From Parvibaculum sp. (GTDB taxonomy: Bacteria > Pseudomonadota > Alphaproteobacteria > Parvibaculales > Parvibaculaceae), in the NCBI GenBank assembly GCA_002694985.1, contig NZNS01000002.1, positions 119,463 through 183,462 of the forward strand: a stretch of 64,000 nt of DNA. Reading direction: 5' to 3'. The first letter of the stretch is position 1. Each line of letters opens with the position of its first letter. The position numbers and the translations under genes were made by a program. Under the pieces are notes generated by a model, which had not been told where the DNA came from, ran no database searches, and was given only the letters and a program-made list of their open reading frames with translations. Positions 44,730 through 53,685 of this stretch are shown here, in pieces.

Positions 44730-47039
44730 ATGCCGTCTGACGAGCATAGGCACCCCGCGCATGACCATGGCGGCGGCGGGCATCACGGCGCTGCTGATGC
44801 GGCCGTCGCCTCCACCGGCAAAGATGCTCACGCAAATTCGCACCATCACCATGCCGGCCCCCCTGGCGATCACGACGGCGCGCACGCCCATCATCATGCG
44901 GCGGCCATAGCGGAATCCGCTCCCGAGGGCACGATCTGGACCTGCCCGATGCACCCCAAGATCCGGCGCGACGGACCCGGAAGCTGCCCGATCTGCGGCA
45001 TGGCGCTGGAGCCGCTGGTGGCGAACACCGATGCCGGCCCGAGCCCCGAACTCGCCGACATGACGCGCCGCTTCCGGATCGGCCTGGCGCTGACCGTACC
45101 GGTCTTCGCGCTGGAGATGGGCTCCCACCTCGTTCCGTTGCTGCATCATCTCGTGCCGCCGGCGGTCTCGACCTGGGTCCAGTTCGCGCTGGCGACGCCG
45201 GTCGTGCTGTGGGCGGGCTGGCCGTTCTTCGAGCGGGCCTTCGCCTCGCTCACCAACCGCAGCCTCAACATGTTCACGCTGATCGCCATGGGCACGGGCG
45301 TCGCCTGGATCTACAGCGTCGTCGCCACGCTGGCGCCCGGCATCTTCCCCGGCGCGTTTCGCGCTGCCGACGGTTCGGTCGCGGTCTATTTCGAGGCGGC
45401 GGCGGTCATCACCGTTCTGGTGCTGCTTGGACAGGTGCTGGAACTGCGCGCCCGCGAGCAGACCTCCGGCGCGATCCGGGCGCTGCTCGATCTCGCGCCG
45501 AAGACCGCGCGGCGCCTCACCGACGTAGACGCGGAAGAAGACGTGCCGGTCGAGGCAGTGGCGATCGGCGACAGGCTGCGGGTGCGGCCGGGCGAGACGG
45601 TGCCGGTGGACGGGCTGGTCGAGGACGGCCGCTCCTCGCTCGACGAATCCATGGTCACCGGCGAGTCCATGCCCGTCACCCGCACGGCCGGCGACCGCGT
45701 CGTCGGCGGCACGCTGAACCAGACTGGCGCACTGGTCATCCGTGCGGAGAAGATCGGTCGCGACACCATGCTCGCCCGCATCGTCCAGATGGTCTCCGAG
45801 GCTCAGCGTTCGCGCGCCCCGATTCAGCGCATGGCCGACCAGGTCTCGGGATGGTTCGTGCCGGTTGTGATGCTCGTCGCGCTCCTCGCCTTCGTCGGCT
45901 GGGCGCTCTGGGGTCCGGAGCCGCGTTTCGCCTATGGCCTCGTTGCCGCGGTCTCGGTGCTGATCATCGCCTGCCCCTGCGCGCTCGGTCTCGCAACGCC
46001 GATGTCGATCATGGTCGGCGTCGGCAAGGGCGCTGCCCTCGGCGTGCTCATCAAGAACGCCGAAGCGCTTGAGCGCATGGAGAAGGTCGACACGCTCGTC
46101 GTCGACAAGACCGGCACGCTGACCGAAGGCAAGCCCGCCGTCACCGGGATCGTCGCTGCGAAAGGCTTCGCGGAGGATGATATCCTGCGGCTCGCCGCCG
46201 GGGTCGAGACGGCCTCGGAGCATCCGCTGGCGCTCGCCATCGTGACCGCCGCCGAAAGGCGGGGCTTCGCCGTCCCGCCCGTCTCGGATTTTGATTCCCC
46301 GACCGGCAAGGGCGCGCTCGGCACGGTCGACGGCCGGCGGATCGTGCTCGGCAACGCCGCCTTCCTGCAGGAGAACGGCATCGACACCGCGGCGCTGTCG
46401 GGCCAGGCCGATGCGCTCCGCCATGACGGTGCCACTGCGATCTATATAGGTGTCGACGACAGGGCCGGCGGCATCTTCGCCATCGCCGATCCGATCAAGG
46501 CGACGACGGCCGAGGCGCTGAAGGCGCTTCATGCCGACGGCATCCGCATCGTTATGCTGACAGGCGACAACCGCACCACAGCAGAGGCAGTGGCCCGCCG
46601 CCTCGGTATCGACGAGGTCGAGGCCGATGTCTTGCCCGACCAGAAGAGCGCGGTCGTCGCCCGGCTCAAATCCCAAGCCCGCGTGGTCGCGATGGCCGGA
46701 GATGGCGTAAACGACGCTCCCGCGCTCGCGGCCGCCGATGTCGGTATCGCCATGGGCTCAGGGACGGACGTCGCCATCGAAAGCGCCGGGGTGACTTTGC
46801 TCAGGGGCGATCTCATGGGCATCGTTAAGGCGCGGCGCCTGTCCGAGGCGACGATGCACAATATCCGCCAGAATTTGGTCTTCGCCTTCATCTACAACGC
46901 CGCCGGTGTGCCGGTCGCGGCGGGCGTGCTCTATCCCGTTTTCGGAGTGCTGCTCTCGCCGATCATCGCCGCGGCCGCGATGGCGCTTTCATCGGTCAGC
47001 GTTATCGGCAATGCGCTTAGGCTTAGGGGATCCAACTGA
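44730..47039 (+). CDS. Copper/heavy-metal P1B-type ATPase with His-rich N-terminus
   Basis: 769 residues after GGGAAAAGGACGCAAC. The first ~60 residues are extremely His-rich ([20 protein letters not shown]), followed by a heavy-metal-binding motif [13 protein letters not shown] with GSCPICGM instead of a CxxC HMA domain. Eight helices, CPC at 415-417 ([13 protein letters not shown]), phosphorylation D459 ([11 protein letters not shown]), the SEHPLA metal-ATPase motif and [10 protein letters not shown] are present. It exports copper or a related cation. An FNR-like box lies upstream. It is annotated elsewhere as heavy metal translocating ATPase; the ion is inferred. Confidence 0.93.
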   Translation: MPSDEHRHPAHDHGGGGHHGAADAAVASTGKDAHANSHHHHAGPPGDHDGAHAHHHAAAIAESAPEGTIWTCPMHPKIRRDGPGSCPICGMALEPLVANTDAGPSPELADMTRRFRIGLALTVPVFALEMGSHLVPLLHHLVPPAVSTWVQFALATPVVLWAGWPFFERAFASLTNRSLNMFTLIAMGTGVAWIYSVVATLAPGIFPGAFRAADGSVAVYFEAAAVITVLVLLGQVLELRAREQTSGAIRALLDLAPKTARRLTDVDAEEDVPVEAVAIGDRLRVRPGETVPVDGLVEDGRSSLDESMVTGESMPVTRTAGDRVVGGTLNQTGALVIRAEKIGRDTMLARIVQMVSEAQRSRAPIQRMADQVSGWFVPVVMLVALLAFVGWALWGPEPRFAYGLVAAVSVLIIACPCALGLATPMSIMVGVGKGAALGVLIKNAEALERMEKVDTLVVDKTGTLTEGKPAVTGIVAAKGFAEDDILRLAAGVETASEHPLALAIVTAAERRGFAVPPVSDFDSPTGKGALGTVDGRRIVLGNAAFLQENGIDTAALSGQADALRHDGATAIYIGVDDRAGGIFAIADPIKATTAEALKALHADGIRIVMLTGDNRTTAEAVARRLGIDEVEADVLPDQKSAVVARLKSQARVVAMAGDGVNDAPALAAADVGIAMGSGTDVAIESAGVTLLRGDLMGIVKARRLSEATMHNIRQNLVFAFIYNAAGVPVAAGVLYPVFGVLLSPIIAAAAMALSSVSVIGNALRLRGSN

Positions 47040-47156
47040 GCCGCTTGGTGACCAAATCCGTCTGAGTTCGCCGCATCGCAATGAAGGCCTTAATCAGACG
47101 CCTCAAAGACGCCGGGGACGGTCGTCAGTATCATCTATTATCACCGGTGCTTTTCC

Positions 47157-47345
47157 CTAAGATGCTTCTCCGCACCGCCGCCGTCGACTTTGAGAATGCG
47201 CCTCGAAGATGACCCGCTCGATTTCCTCGATGCGCGTTGGCATACGCTCGACCGGGCAGAGAATCTCGACAAGCTGTTGCGAGAGGTAGCGCGCTCGCAA
47301 ATAGGCCTCTGATGAGCAATTCACCGGGACATCGAGAGACGCCAT
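47157..47345 (-). CDS. Small hypothetical protein downstream of a TetR gene
   Basis: 62 residues starting MASLDVPVNCSSEAYLRARY and continuing LSQQLVEILCPVERMPTRIE EIERVIFEA, a balanced amphipathic composition that looks protein-like. The start lies 28 bases after the tetR stop on the same strand, but the ribosome site is poor. No family recognised. It could be a C-terminal remnant of a longer gene. The neighbouring 47040-47156 holds nothing recognisable. Confidence 0.35.
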   Translation of the reverse strand: MASLDVPVNCSSEAYLRARYLSQQLVEILCPVERMPTRIEEIERVIFEAHSQSRRRRCGEAS

Positions 47346-47372
47346 CGTGAGCACTGGCGCCGAGCACAGCGT

Positions 47373-48035
47373 TCATTTTTCAATCTCGGGGCGCGATCGA
47401 TGGTGACCAACCGCCTCAAGCCCGCCGAGCGCAAAACCGTAGAGATGCTCCACTAGATCCTCGGTCGGCATCCCGCGTATTTCGTCCGCGACGGGAGAGA
47501 CGTTTCGCCCGACGACCAGCAGCATCGCGCAAGGGGCTATGACGCTGGCAAGGCAGCGCAGTAAGGCTGGATCGCCGGACGGGATTGCCGTGATGTCTTC
47601 GATGATATTGAGAATGGACGCCAGCTTAGGCGGTACCTCGCTCTCGATCAGCGCCCGAAGATTGGAGGTAGGTGACAGAAACTCGCGGCTAAGAACCCGT
47701 GCGTGCCAGCTGTGCTCGGAGGTAGCGTTTTCCACTAGCATTTGGATAAGCGCTTTCAGCCGTTCTCGCGCCGACAAGTCGGTCGAGGCCAGTTGCTGCA
47801 GGCTCTCGACGCTCACGAGCCGTCGATGAGCCTCCACCAGCACGGCCTGATAGAGGCCGTTGCGGCTGCCGAAGTGATAGTTGATCGAGGCAAGATCCAC
47901 TCCGGCTTTCGCCGCGATCATCTTGTTTGTCGTTTCTGCAAAACCCGTCGATGCAAACAGTTCGCCAGCCATATCCAGGATGCGGCTATGAGTTACCCCC
48001 CCATCGGTGCGTTGCGTGCGAACTGTCTTCTTCAT
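47373..48035 (-). CDS. TetR-family regulator with DUF1956 C-domain (CecR-like)
   Basis: 220 residues from MKKTVRTQRTDGGVTHSRIL. The TetR HTH is ILDMAGELFASTGFAETTNK, MIAAKAGVDLASINYHFGSR. The C-terminal half (LSARERLKALIQMLVENATS, HARVLSREFLSPTSNLRALI) resembles the DUF1956 domain of E. coli CecR (YbiH), which controls the ybhGFSR exporter. The HlyD-ABC unit 1.4 kb away on the other strand is a YbhGFSR counterpart, so this is its likely regulator, with the 49392 palindrome as candidate operator. Confidence 0.85.
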   Translation of the reverse strand: MKKTVRTQRTDGGVTHSRILDMAGELFASTGFAETTNKMIAAKAGVDLASINYHFGSRNGLYQAVLVEAHRRLVSVESLQQLASTDLSARERLKALIQMLVENATSEHSWHARVLSREFLSPTSNLRALIESEVPPKLASILNIIEDITAIPSGDPALLRCLASVIAPCAMLLVVGRNVSPVADEIRGMPTEDLVEHLYGFALGGLEAVGHHRSRPEIEK

Positions 48036-48087
48036 GGCATCCACTCGTTGCAAAACTCATCCTTCGGCCCGGCGGCCATCGCGATAG

Positions 48088-49360
48088 CTACCGCCTCCCC
48101 GAAATGATTTGCGCTGTTCCGCTGAACGGAGCCGACAGGATGCGGCCTGTCGCATCGAGCAGAAAGACGCCGGCCTGCCTGACCTCGCCCACCCTGCTGC
48201 CCTGCTCCGCGGTCGAATACCGGGCGGCCAAGGTCACGAAGCGGTCGTGGTTGAAGCCATCGCTGGCAGGCAGCGAGGCGATATCGATGATCTGCATACC
48301 GTTGAGGAGCGGAATCTTCTGTATCTCCGGATCGTCCACCCTTGCCGAACCGAGACGGGGGTTACCCCCGGCGATTCGGCTCGACACGGCTAGAGCGCGA
48401 TCGTTGGGCGAGACGAGCACCGTCAAAGGGGGTGACAATCGCCCGACGACGGCAGACTGCGCACGGAAAACGTCCACATCGATATCGGGGGAGGCAAGCC
48501 CCACCCGAAGCCCTGCGATGACATCATTCCGGCCCTGGAGCCTCAACTGGCGCAGCGCTTCCATGACGAGCCATGCGCCCATGCTGTGGCCTATGACAGT
48601 GACGCGGCCCTTTGGCCGGGAACGACTGAGCATCGTAAGAAGCTGAACCAGGTCGTCACGAGCGTAGGTCGCCGAATCCCGATCGGCGACGTAGCCTCTG
48701 AAGTCGGCCTGCGAGGGCCAGGAGAATAGGACGGGCACAGCCTGAGCGCCCGCCTCTGCCCTCAGCTGCGCAAGCCGGAACACCGCTTCCTGATAGCTGT
48801 AATTGTGAATGAACGAACACGACGACGTCGTCGCTCTCGGCTTTCCGCATTCGATTGACGCTCGCCTCGAATGTTTTCCGGTCAAGCTCCTGCCGCCCGA
48901 CAGTCATGAAGTCTTTTGAAGGATCGCCTTCGCGGGAAAGCGCGGATGCCCCGGCCCTGCCGGCGGCGGCCGATCCGACTGCCTCCATCGTGAACTGCTC
49001 GTAGGTCAACGCACCACGCCCGGCTCCGAAGGCAGGCGTGGTGCCTGCCGGGGAACGATCGGTCACGGCAAAGACGGTGATCGCCTTTGCACCCGCGGTG
49101 CGGCCCACAACGGGATCAAGCGTCTCAGGGCCTGGCCGGGTGGCGCATCCTGCGAGCGCTATCGCAACGGCAAGAAGAATCCAAGTTCGACGAAACTCAG
49201 GACGTCCCCTGTCAGTGCCGGCCGGATGTTCCAAGGCAGGGCGCGATTTGGACAGGGGACAGCGCCGGCCCCTGCGTACCGTGCCAGGAACCTCTTCGGG
49301 CGGATGGGACGCACCCACAACGATAGGCGGGAAGACGGGCGTCAAACTCGATTTCCTCAC
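48088..49360 (-). pseudogene. Frameshifted lipoprotein alpha/beta hydrolase (DUF900-like)
   Basis: The first frame encodes a lipoprotein signal ILLAVAIALAGCATRPGP, then ITVFAVTDRSPAG and a strand DDVVVFVH; it is thrown out of frame near 48810. The other frame resumes exactly with HNYSYQEAVFRLAQLRAEAG, then VPVLFSWPSQAD, the nucleophile GHSMGAW and a C-terminal GFNHDRFVT, stopping at 48088. The extra four bases create a TTCATTCA tandem, so a TTCA duplication is the likely cause. The 5' limit is uncertain. Intact relatives are outer-membrane-associated esterase-like DUF900 proteins. Confidence 0.75.
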
Positions 49361-49391
49361 ATGCCGGTCTCGACTTTAGCGGCCAGGAACT

Positions 49392-49406
49392 CTAAATTCA
49401 ATTTAG
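49392..49406. promoter_or_regulatory. 15-bp palindrome, candidate TetR operator for the HlyD-ABC unit
   Basis: CTAAATT-C-AATTTAG is perfect and AT-rich in a GC-rich setting, 53 bases upstream of the hlyD ATG. It is a plausible site for the CecR-like TetR protein encoded at 47373-48035. Confidence 0.5.
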
Positions 49407-49458
49407 ATTTAGTCTCTTTGCTGTCGCGGCCATCCGCGTTGTCCAAAGGCTCCGCGCC

Positions 49459-50472
49459 ATGAAGAAAGTCCCGGTGATTCTCCTGCTGATAGCCGCGCTC
49501 GCCGCCGGCGGCTGGTACTGGTGGAGCCATCGCAGCAGCGCCGATCCGAATGAATTGACGGTTTTCGGCAATGTCGACATCCGCCAGGTTTCGCTCGCCT
49601 TCGACAATGGCGGCCGGATCACCGAGTTGCGCGTCGAGGAAGGCGATCGGGTGACGGCCGGGCAGATCATCGGCCTGCTCGATACAAAGACCCTGACGCT
49701 CCAAGCCGAACAGGCCGCAAGTCAGGTTGAGGCGCAGCGACAAACGCTGCTGCGCCTGCGCAACGGCTCACGCCCGGAGGAGATCGAGCAAGCACGCGCC
49801 CAACTCGCGTCGGCCGAGGCGTCGGCGACGCGTGCCGATCAGGACTACGCCCGTGCGACGGACCTGCAGCGTTCCGCAAGCGGTGCGATCACCCAGCAAA
49901 CCGTAGATCAGCGGCGCGCGGATGCGCAGGTCGCCCGGGCGAAGGTCAATGAACTGCGGGCAGCGCTCGAACTTGCGCAAGCCGGCCCCCGAGCCGAGGA
50001 CATCGCCGGTGCCGAAGCGCAACTGAAGGCGGCGGAAGCCAATCTCGCGCTCTTGAAACACCAGATCGACCAAGGCCAGCTTCGCGTACCGGTCGATGCC
50101 GTCGTCCGTTCTCGCCTGCATGAACCCGGCGACATAGTGACCCCCTCGTCGGCCGTGTTCTCGCTGGCGCTCACCGAACCGAAATGGGTGCGCGTATACG
50201 TCAGCGAACCGGACCTCGGCAGGATCAGGCCCGGCATGGAGGCCCGCGTCTTCACCGACAGCCATCCCGATCGGCCAGTCGACGGCAAGATCGGATACAT
50301 TTCGTCGGTTGCCGAGTTCACGCCGAAGTCGGTGCAGACCGAGGAGCTTCGCACCAATCTCGTCTATGAGGTGCGCATCGTCGTCTCCGACACCGACAAC
50401 GTTCTGCGTCTTGGCCAGCCGGCGACGGTCCGGATATCGACCGGGGCCGTGCCCAAAGAGACGGCTTCATGA
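49459..50472 (+). CDS. HlyD-family membrane fusion protein (YbhG-like)
   Basis: 337 residues. N-terminal anchor MKKVPVILLLIAALAAGGWY, lipoyl half-motif GNVDIRQVSLAFDNGGRITE, a long Ala/Gln coiled-coil hairpin (about 70-190) and the adaptor barrel VRVYVSEPDLGRIRPGMEAR. It is the periplasmic adaptor of the exporter encoded by the next genes. The stop overlaps the ATPase start (ATGA). Closest architecture: YbhG of E. coli YbhGFSR. Confidence 0.9.
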   Translation: MKKVPVILLLIAALAAGGWYWWSHRSSADPNELTVFGNVDIRQVSLAFDNGGRITELRVEEGDRVTAGQIIGLLDTKTLTLQAEQAASQVEAQRQTLLRLRNGSRPEEIEQARAQLASAEASATRADQDYARATDLQRSASGAITQQTVDQRRADAQVARAKVNELRAALELAQAGPRAEDIAGAEAQLKAAEANLALLKHQIDQGQLRVPVDAVVRSRLHEPGDIVTPSSAVFSLALTEPKWVRVYVSEPDLGRIRPGMEARVFTDSHPDRPVDGKIGYISSVAEFTPKSVQTEELRTNLVYEVRIVVSDTDNVLRLGQPATVRISTGAVPKETAS

Positions 50473-52241
50473 GCGATCAGAACTTGACCGTTACGGTCGA
50501 GAACCTCCGCAAGACCTTCCAGGGCCCCGATGGCGGCGAGATCGCCGCGGTCGACGGGATTTCGCTGTCGGTGCAGGCCGGTGAACTGACGGCGCTTGTC
50601 GGGCCGGACGGAGCCGGCAAGACGACGCTCATGCGCATGTTGGCCGGACTCCTGAAGCCCGACGCCGGCTCCCTGCGTGTATTGGGCATCGACGTCGCTG
50701 CCGATCCGCAATCGGTTCAAGACCGCATCAGCTATATGCCGCAGCGCTTCGGACTCTACGAGGACCTGAGCGTTCAGGAGAATCTCGACCTTTATGCCGA
50801 CCTTCATGGCGTTCCCCATGACGAACGTCAGGAACGCTTTGCGCGCATGCTCGAGGTGACGGACATGGCGCGCTTCACCGATCGGCCGGCCGGCAAGCTC
50901 TCCGGAGGCATGAAGCAGAAGCTCGGGCTTGCCTGCACGCTGGTGCGCTCTCCCGACCTTCTTCTGCTCGACGAGCCGAGCGTCGGCGTCGATCCGCTGT
51001 CGCGCCGCGATCTTTGGAAGATCGTGCAGCAACTCATCGACGACGAGAAGCTCAGCGTCATCGTCAGCACCGCTTACATGGACGAGGCCGAGCGCTGCGC
51101 GCAGGTCTTCGTGATGCACAAGGGAAAGCTGCTGGCCGACGGCGCTCCCGACGCCTTGAGCAAGCGGGCGCAAGGCCTGACTTTCACGGCGGCGACGCCC
51201 GTGGATATGCCCGCGCGCCAACTCCAGGCCCGGTTGATCGACGTCCCCGAGCTGATCATCGACGCGGTGCCGAAGGGCGGCAATGTGCGCTTCATTCGCC
51301 AGCCCGAGGCGGAGCAGGCGCGACTGAACGACCTGCTCGATGGCACTTCGGTCGAGCCCCGCGCGGAAGAGCTGGAAGACGCCTTCATGATGCTCCTGCG
51401 GGAAGAGGAAGGCGAAACGGAAACTAAGACCACGCCGAAGGAGGAACTGGAGAAATCCGCTGCCCATACCGCGAAAGATGACGGCAAGCCGGTCATCGTC
51501 GTGCGCGATCTTGTGCGCAAGTTCGGCGATTTTACAGCGGTTGCCGCCACCTCCTTCGATGTCGCGCGCGGCGAGATTTTCGGCCTGCTCGGCCCAAACG
51601 GCGCGGGCAAGACCACGACCTTCCGGATGCTTTGCGGCCTGTTGCCGGCGACCAGCGGTCATCTGGAGGTCGCAGGATTGAACCTTCGCAGCGCACGCGC
51701 CGCGGCACGTGCACGGATCGGCTACGTCTCGCAGAAGTTCGCGCTCTACGGCAATCTGTCCGTGCGCGAGAACCTCGAATTCTTCGGCGGCGCCTACGGC
51801 TTGAGCGGAAAGGCGTTGCGCAACCGCATATCCGCGTCGATCGAACAGTTCAGCCTCGATCCCGCGGCCCAAAGCGGCATCCTGCCCGCCGGCTACAAGC
51901 AGCGCCTCGCCATGGCGACCGGCCTGCTGCACCAGCCGGAGATCCTCTTTCTGGATGAGCCGACGAGCGGAATCGATCCGCTTGCCCGCCGGGCCTTCTG
52001 GCGCACCATTACGTCGCTCGCCGTGAGCGGGGTGACGATCATCATCACCACGCATTTCATGGAGGAAGCGGAATACTGCGACCGCATCGCCATTCAGGAC
52101 GCCGGCGAGATGCTGGCGCTCGGCACGCCGCGCGAGGTGCGTGAGCAGGCGGGCGATGCTGGCGCCGACATGAACAGCGCCTTTATCGCGATCGTCGAGC
52201 AGGGTCGCGCCGCCCGTGAGAACAAGGAGAAGGCGGCATGA
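50469..52241 (+). CDS. Tandem ABC ATPase (YbhF-like)
   Basis: 590 residues with two complete cassettes: Walker A VGPDGAGKTT (K51), [36 protein letters not shown]; second Walker A GPNGAGKTTTFRM, GYKQRLAMATGLLHQ, LFLDEPTSGIDPLARRAFW. A charged linker (EEEGETETKTTPKEELEKSA) joins them. Like YbhF it has no fused permease. It energises the two ABC-2 permeases downstream, from which it is now separated by an IS110 element inserted right at its stop codon. Confidence 0.92.
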   Translation: MSDQNLTVTVENLRKTFQGPDGGEIAAVDGISLSVQAGELTALVGPDGAGKTTLMRMLAGLLKPDAGSLRVLGIDVAADPQSVQDRISYMPQRFGLYEDLSVQENLDLYADLHGVPHDERQERFARMLEVTDMARFTDRPAGKLSGGMKQKLGLACTLVRSPDLLLLDEPSVGVDPLSRRDLWKIVQQLIDDEKLSVIVSTAYMDEAERCAQVFVMHKGKLLADGAPDALSKRAQGLTFTAATPVDMPARQLQARLIDVPELIIDAVPKGGNVRFIRQPEAEQARLNDLLDGTSVEPRAEELEDAFMMLLREEEGETETKTTPKEELEKSAAHTAKDDGKPVIVVRDLVRKFGDFTAVAATSFDVARGEIFGLLGPNGAGKTTTFRMLCGLLPATSGHLEVAGLNLRSARAAARARIGYVSQKFALYGNLSVRENLEFFGGAYGLSGKALRNRISASIEQFSLDPAAQSGILPAGYKQRLAMATGLLHQPEILFLDEPTSGIDPLARRAFWRTITSLAVSGVTIIITTHFMEEAEYCDRIAIQDAGEMLALGTPREVREQAGDAGADMNSAFIAIVEQGRAARENKEKAA

Positions 52242-52270
52242 GATACCGTCACGTTGATCAAGCTGATTTT

Positions 52271-53440
52271 TCAGGCAGCGAGGTTTGGGACGAAGGGCTT
52301 TCGTGCTTTTGCGACGGCGTAGACGGCGACGAGGAGTTTCCGCATTGCGGCGATGAGAGCGAGCTTTGGTGGTTTTCCGTGGGCGCGGAGGCGTTCGTAG
52401 AATGCCTTGAGCCAAGGATTTCGCCTGACGGCGGTGAGGGTAGGCATCCACAAGGCGGTTCGCAGGCGGGCGTTGCCAATGGGCGTGATGCCGGCACGTG
52501 TGGGCCGGCGCTTGCCGGATTGGCGGAGGGCTGGCACCACGCCGACATAGGCGGCGAGGGCGGCGGCGCTGTCGAAGCGTGCGGGATCGCCGAGTTCGGC
52601 GATGAGGCGTGCGGCGGTGCCGGGGCCGATGCCGTCGATGGAGGTCAGCAGCGAGCCGACCTCGTGCTCGTCGAGGAGGCGGGCGATGTCGTCGTCGCGC
52701 TCGGCCAGGCGGCGGCGCCAGAGGTCGAGATCCTGGCAGATGTCGCGGACCTGGAGGCGGTAGGCGGGGCCGTGGTGCTGGCCGACCGAGCGCTTGGCAG
52801 CGGCGATGAGTTGGTCGGCCAGTTCAGCCCCGACGGCGTGGCGGCCGTCGTAGCGCAGCTTGGCAAGGCGGCGTGGGGTGGCTTTGGCGACGGCCTCTGC
52901 GGTGGGGTATTCGGCCAGGATGGCAGTGGCCAGCATGCTGTCCAGCGTGCGGACGTAGCGGCGGAACTCCGGGAAGCCGAGATCGACCAGCCGGTGGAGC
53001 TGACGGACGCGATCGTCGAAGTCCTGGCGCAGCCGGTCGCGGTGGCGGACCAGTTCGCGCAGTTCCTCGCTGGCCTGGCTGCCCAGCCGGGTCGGGGGTG
53101 GGTGCTTTTCCCGTCCGAATCGAGCAAGGCCGAGAGCGTCGATGGCATCGGTCTTGGTGCGCTCCAGGCTCTCGCCTTGGAAGCGGTGGGTTCGCAGCGG
53201 GTTGATCAGGGCGACGTCGTAGCCCTTGGCCGCCAGCACGGCGAACAGGTTCTTCCAGTAATGCCCGGTCGCCTCCATGACGACCAGCACCGCGTCCGGC
53301 GGCTCCAGCGCCGCCAGCAACGCGCCGTGCCCGGCGGCGTCTTCGGCGATCGGCTTGGGTTTGACCAGGACCGTGCCGTCCTCACCGAGGATGGCGAAGA
53401 CGTGGGTTTCCGACGCGATGTCGATGCCGACGAACTGCAT
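52271..53440 (-). CDS. IS110-family transposase (DEDD recombinase)
   Basis: 389 residues from MQFVGIDIASETHVFAILGE; the open frame upstream is non-homologous. The N-terminal RuvC-like DEDD domain has D7, EATGHYW and the paired KTDAIDALGLARF. The C-terminal domain has DGIGPGTAARLIAELGDPAR, AALAAYVGVVPALRQSGKRR and RLRTALWMPTLTAVRRNPWL with the transposase_20 Ser region. All motifs are intact, so the element could be active. IS110 enzymes work with a structured bridge RNA made from the element's non-coding end. Confidence 0.93.
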   Translation of the reverse strand: MQFVGIDIASETHVFAILGEDGTVLVKPKPIAEDAAGHGALLAALEPPDAVLVVMEATGHYWKNLFAVLAAKGYDVALINPLRTHRFQGESLERTKTDAIDALGLARFGREKHPPPTRLGSQASEELRELVRHRDRLRQDFDDRVRQLHRLVDLGFPEFRRYVRTLDSMLATAILAEYPTAEAVAKATPRRLAKLRYDGRHAVGAELADQLIAAAKRSVGQHHGPAYRLQVRDICQDLDLWRRRLAERDDDIARLLDEHEVGSLLTSIDGIGPGTAARLIAELGDPARFDSAAALAAYVGVVPALRQSGKRRPTRAGITPIGNARLRTALWMPTLTAVRRNPWLKAFYERLRAHGKPPKLALIAAMRKLLVAVYAVAKARKPFVPNLAA

Positions 53441-53656
53441 GGCATTCCCCTTCCGGTTCGGCCGGAAGCCTCGGAGCCGGTGCTCGTGCCCCTGCTTGTC
53501 CATGCGCGGATGACCGCCCCGATCGGGGCGGTCATCCGCCCCCTCGCCGCGACACCGCCGGATACCGTCCGGGCAAAAAGCACCGGGCGAGGGCGCCAAT
53601 CTCATGCACGAAGACAAACCTTCGAGCGAAACGCGGCGACCCTCTCCCGGCCATCA
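53441..53656 (-). ncRNA. Candidate IS110 bridge RNA region with 34-bp palindrome
   Basis: The non-coding end upstream of the transposase start is ~215 bases, the size known for IS110-group bridge RNAs. It contains a perfect palindrome, GCGGATGACCGCCCCGA (53506-53522) with its complement (53523-53539). In characterised IS110 elements this end encodes the RNA guiding target and donor recognition. The RNA itself and its loops are not demonstrated here. Confidence 0.4.
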
Positions 53657-53685
53657 GGCATGACATCCTATCAGGAAGACGCCCG

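Larger units (their letters stand above)
52235..53663. mobile_element. IS110-family insertion sequence
   Basis: About 1.42 kb between the ATPase gene and its permeases. The heptamer GGCATGA occurs at both inferred edges, 52235-52241 and 53657-53663; removing everything between them restores a normal ATPase stop followed by the permease ribosome site and ATG. IS110 elements lack long terminal inverted repeats and insert at short matched cores, as seen here. The transposase gene reads against the host operon; a 34-bp palindrome lies in its upstream non-coding end. Confidence 0.8.

Noticed and set aside
44613..46676. A 687-residue minus-strand frame opposite the copper ATPase
   Set aside because: It lies opposite a fully conserved P-type ATPase and lacks any recognisable motif; shadow frame.
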